Shown piece by piece: positions 63,327 to 64,000 of a stretch of DNA of 64,000 bases (the stretch's first letter is position 1; each line of letters begins with the position of its first letter). Origin of the DNA: an uncultured Paracoccaceae bacterium. GTDB lineage: Bacteria; Pseudomonadota; Alphaproteobacteria; Rhodobacterales; Rhodobacteraceae. The stretch lies in NCBI GenBank assembly GCA_947498985.1, contig CANMMF010000002.1:496001-560000 (forward strand), given 5' to 3'. Position numbers and translations under genes: made by a program. The notes beneath the pieces were generated by a model. It made no database searches and was not told where the DNA came from. It saw nothing but the letters and a program-made list of their open reading frames with translations.

Positions 63327-64000
63327 ATGCGTCGCATTTTTCTGGCTTTCGTGCTGGGCTCTCTCGCCCTGCCCGCACAAACCACCCCGGTCTTTGCCCA
63401 GGATGCGATCCCGGACCGGCGGGTTGTCGTGACCCGCGATGTCGACTTTCCCGGCGCCGATCTGCAGACGCTTTTCGACACCTCCTACGATGCCTGCGCG
63501 CGCGTCTGCCTGAACGACCCGCTCTGCAAGGCCTTCACCTTCAACACCCGCAGCAATGCCTGTTTCCCGAAATCCGGGATCGCCGAGCCGGTGCCCTTCG
63601 AAGGCGCCAACTCCGCCCGAATCGTGGAGGTCAGCGCCTCTGCCCGCGCCCGTGCGGCGGACCGGCGCGCGGATCTGGGCTTCCTGCACGCCTCCGATCT
63701 GGAGCGCGCCCGCAATGAGGCGATGGCCCTCGCCGCGCGCCATGGCGGCGGGCAATGGACGGTCGAGGCGCTTCTCGATGCCGCAGAGCAGAGCCGCGCC
63801 AGCAACGATCAACCGACCGCGATCCACTGGACGGGTGCGGCACTGGCGCAGACCGACAGCCCCGCGCTCTGGCTACAATATGCCGAATGGTCGGCGGGGT
63901 ATGCCGCGGATCTCAAGGGCAGCGACCAGCGCAAATACCGCAACCGCGCGCATCTTGCCTATCTCAACGCCTATCTGCGCAGCGAAGATGACGCGCAGCG
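63327..64000 (+). CDS. Alpha-2-macroglobulin family protein, N-terminal part
   Basis: Starts at ATG 63327 with AAGGAG 7 nt upstream, and is open to the window edge (224 codons seen). A signal peptide (FLAFVLGSLALPAQT) is followed by IPDRRVVVTRDVDFPGADLQ and a PAN/Apple module with four or more cysteines (CARVCLNDPLCKAFTFNTRS then ACFPKSG). A helical region with TPR-like flavour (AIHWTGAALAQTDSPALWLQ) follows. This start is what I recall for the large periplasmic alpha-2-macroglobulins of Rhodobacteraceae, which trap proteases and are coupled to a penicillin-binding protein. The macroglobulin domains themselves are outside the window, so the family call is an inference. Confidence 0.65.
   Translation, partial: MRRIFLAFVLGSLALPAQTTPVFAQDAIPDRRVVVTRDVDFPGADLQTLFDTSYDACARVCLNDPLCKAFTFNTRSNACFPKSGIAEPVPFEGANSARIVEVSASARARAADRRADLGFLHASDLERARNEAMALAARHGGGQWTVEALLDAAEQSRASNDQPTAIHWTGAALAQTDSPALWLQYAEWSAGYAADLKGSDQRKYRNRAHLAYLNAYLRSEDDAQ

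Overview
The window is a high-GC, densely packed piece of an alphaproteobacterial chromosome, most likely a member of the Rhodobacteraceae (Roseobacter group). I base this on gene content and order: argH, a small lipoprotein, a DUF2834 protein, lysA and a TIGR02302 protein; Hint-domain and RTX secreted proteins; a PAN-domain alpha-2-macroglobulin start; and a leuA preceded by a leucine-rich leader peptide. No tRNA, rRNA, IS element or CRISPR array was seen. Forty-six protein genes are called, plus two very short ORFs (a leu leader peptide and an uncertain 18-codon ORF). Several starts were moved inward from the longest open frame because a Shine-Dalgarno or a 4-base stop/start overlap points there.

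Region 1 (1-13.3 kb) is mixed housekeeping: the tail of a UDP-glucose dehydrogenase, an LpxR-like outer-membrane protein, a Hint protein, an SH3 protein, a 2-hydroxyacid dehydrogenase, an LrgA/LrgB pair, gamma-glutamyltransferase, a tandem universal stress protein, and leuA with what looks like a complete transcription-attenuation leader. It ends with a large secreted SGNH / clan GH-A-like / RTX protein.

Region 2 (13.3-41 kb) is a surface-polysaccharide locus with a polyketide/nonribosomal-peptide core embedded in it. It holds glycosyltransferases, a Wzx-type flippase, a Wzz-type chain-length protein, a BY-kinase-like ATPase with a long charged helix, a WecG/TagA/CpsF transferase, and a coupled minus-strand operon of sugar-nucleotide enzymes. 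Inside it, four plus-strand genes are packed end to end: a type I PKS (KS-AT-KR-DH-ACP-TE), a GT2, a formyltransferase/NRPS protein whose adenylation domain carries a luciferase-like monooxygenase, and a 4'-phosphopantetheinyl transferase. The simplest reading is that the PKS/NRPS makes an acyl or formyl-aminoacyl group that ends up on a glycan or glycolipid. This is the best candidate for an undescribed system here.

Region 3 (41-49 kb) has a secreted hypothetical, a striking (CT)n/(GT)n microsatellite, a probable small RNA with a strong terminator, a TlpA thioredoxin divergent from argH, then lysA, the TIGR02302 protein and a flavin-binding protein.

Region 4 (49-64 kb) has an RTX/beta-helix protein, arfB with an unusual structured upstream region carrying a 17-nt complement of the 16S rRNA 3' end, a queuosine-precursor transporter, a phytase-like esterase, mepA, an MFS transporter, a thioesterase, yggT, recQ, yaaA, a hybrid histidine kinase, and the start of an alpha-2-macroglobulin gene that runs off the window. 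All functional calls are from reading motifs by eye; no database search was run.
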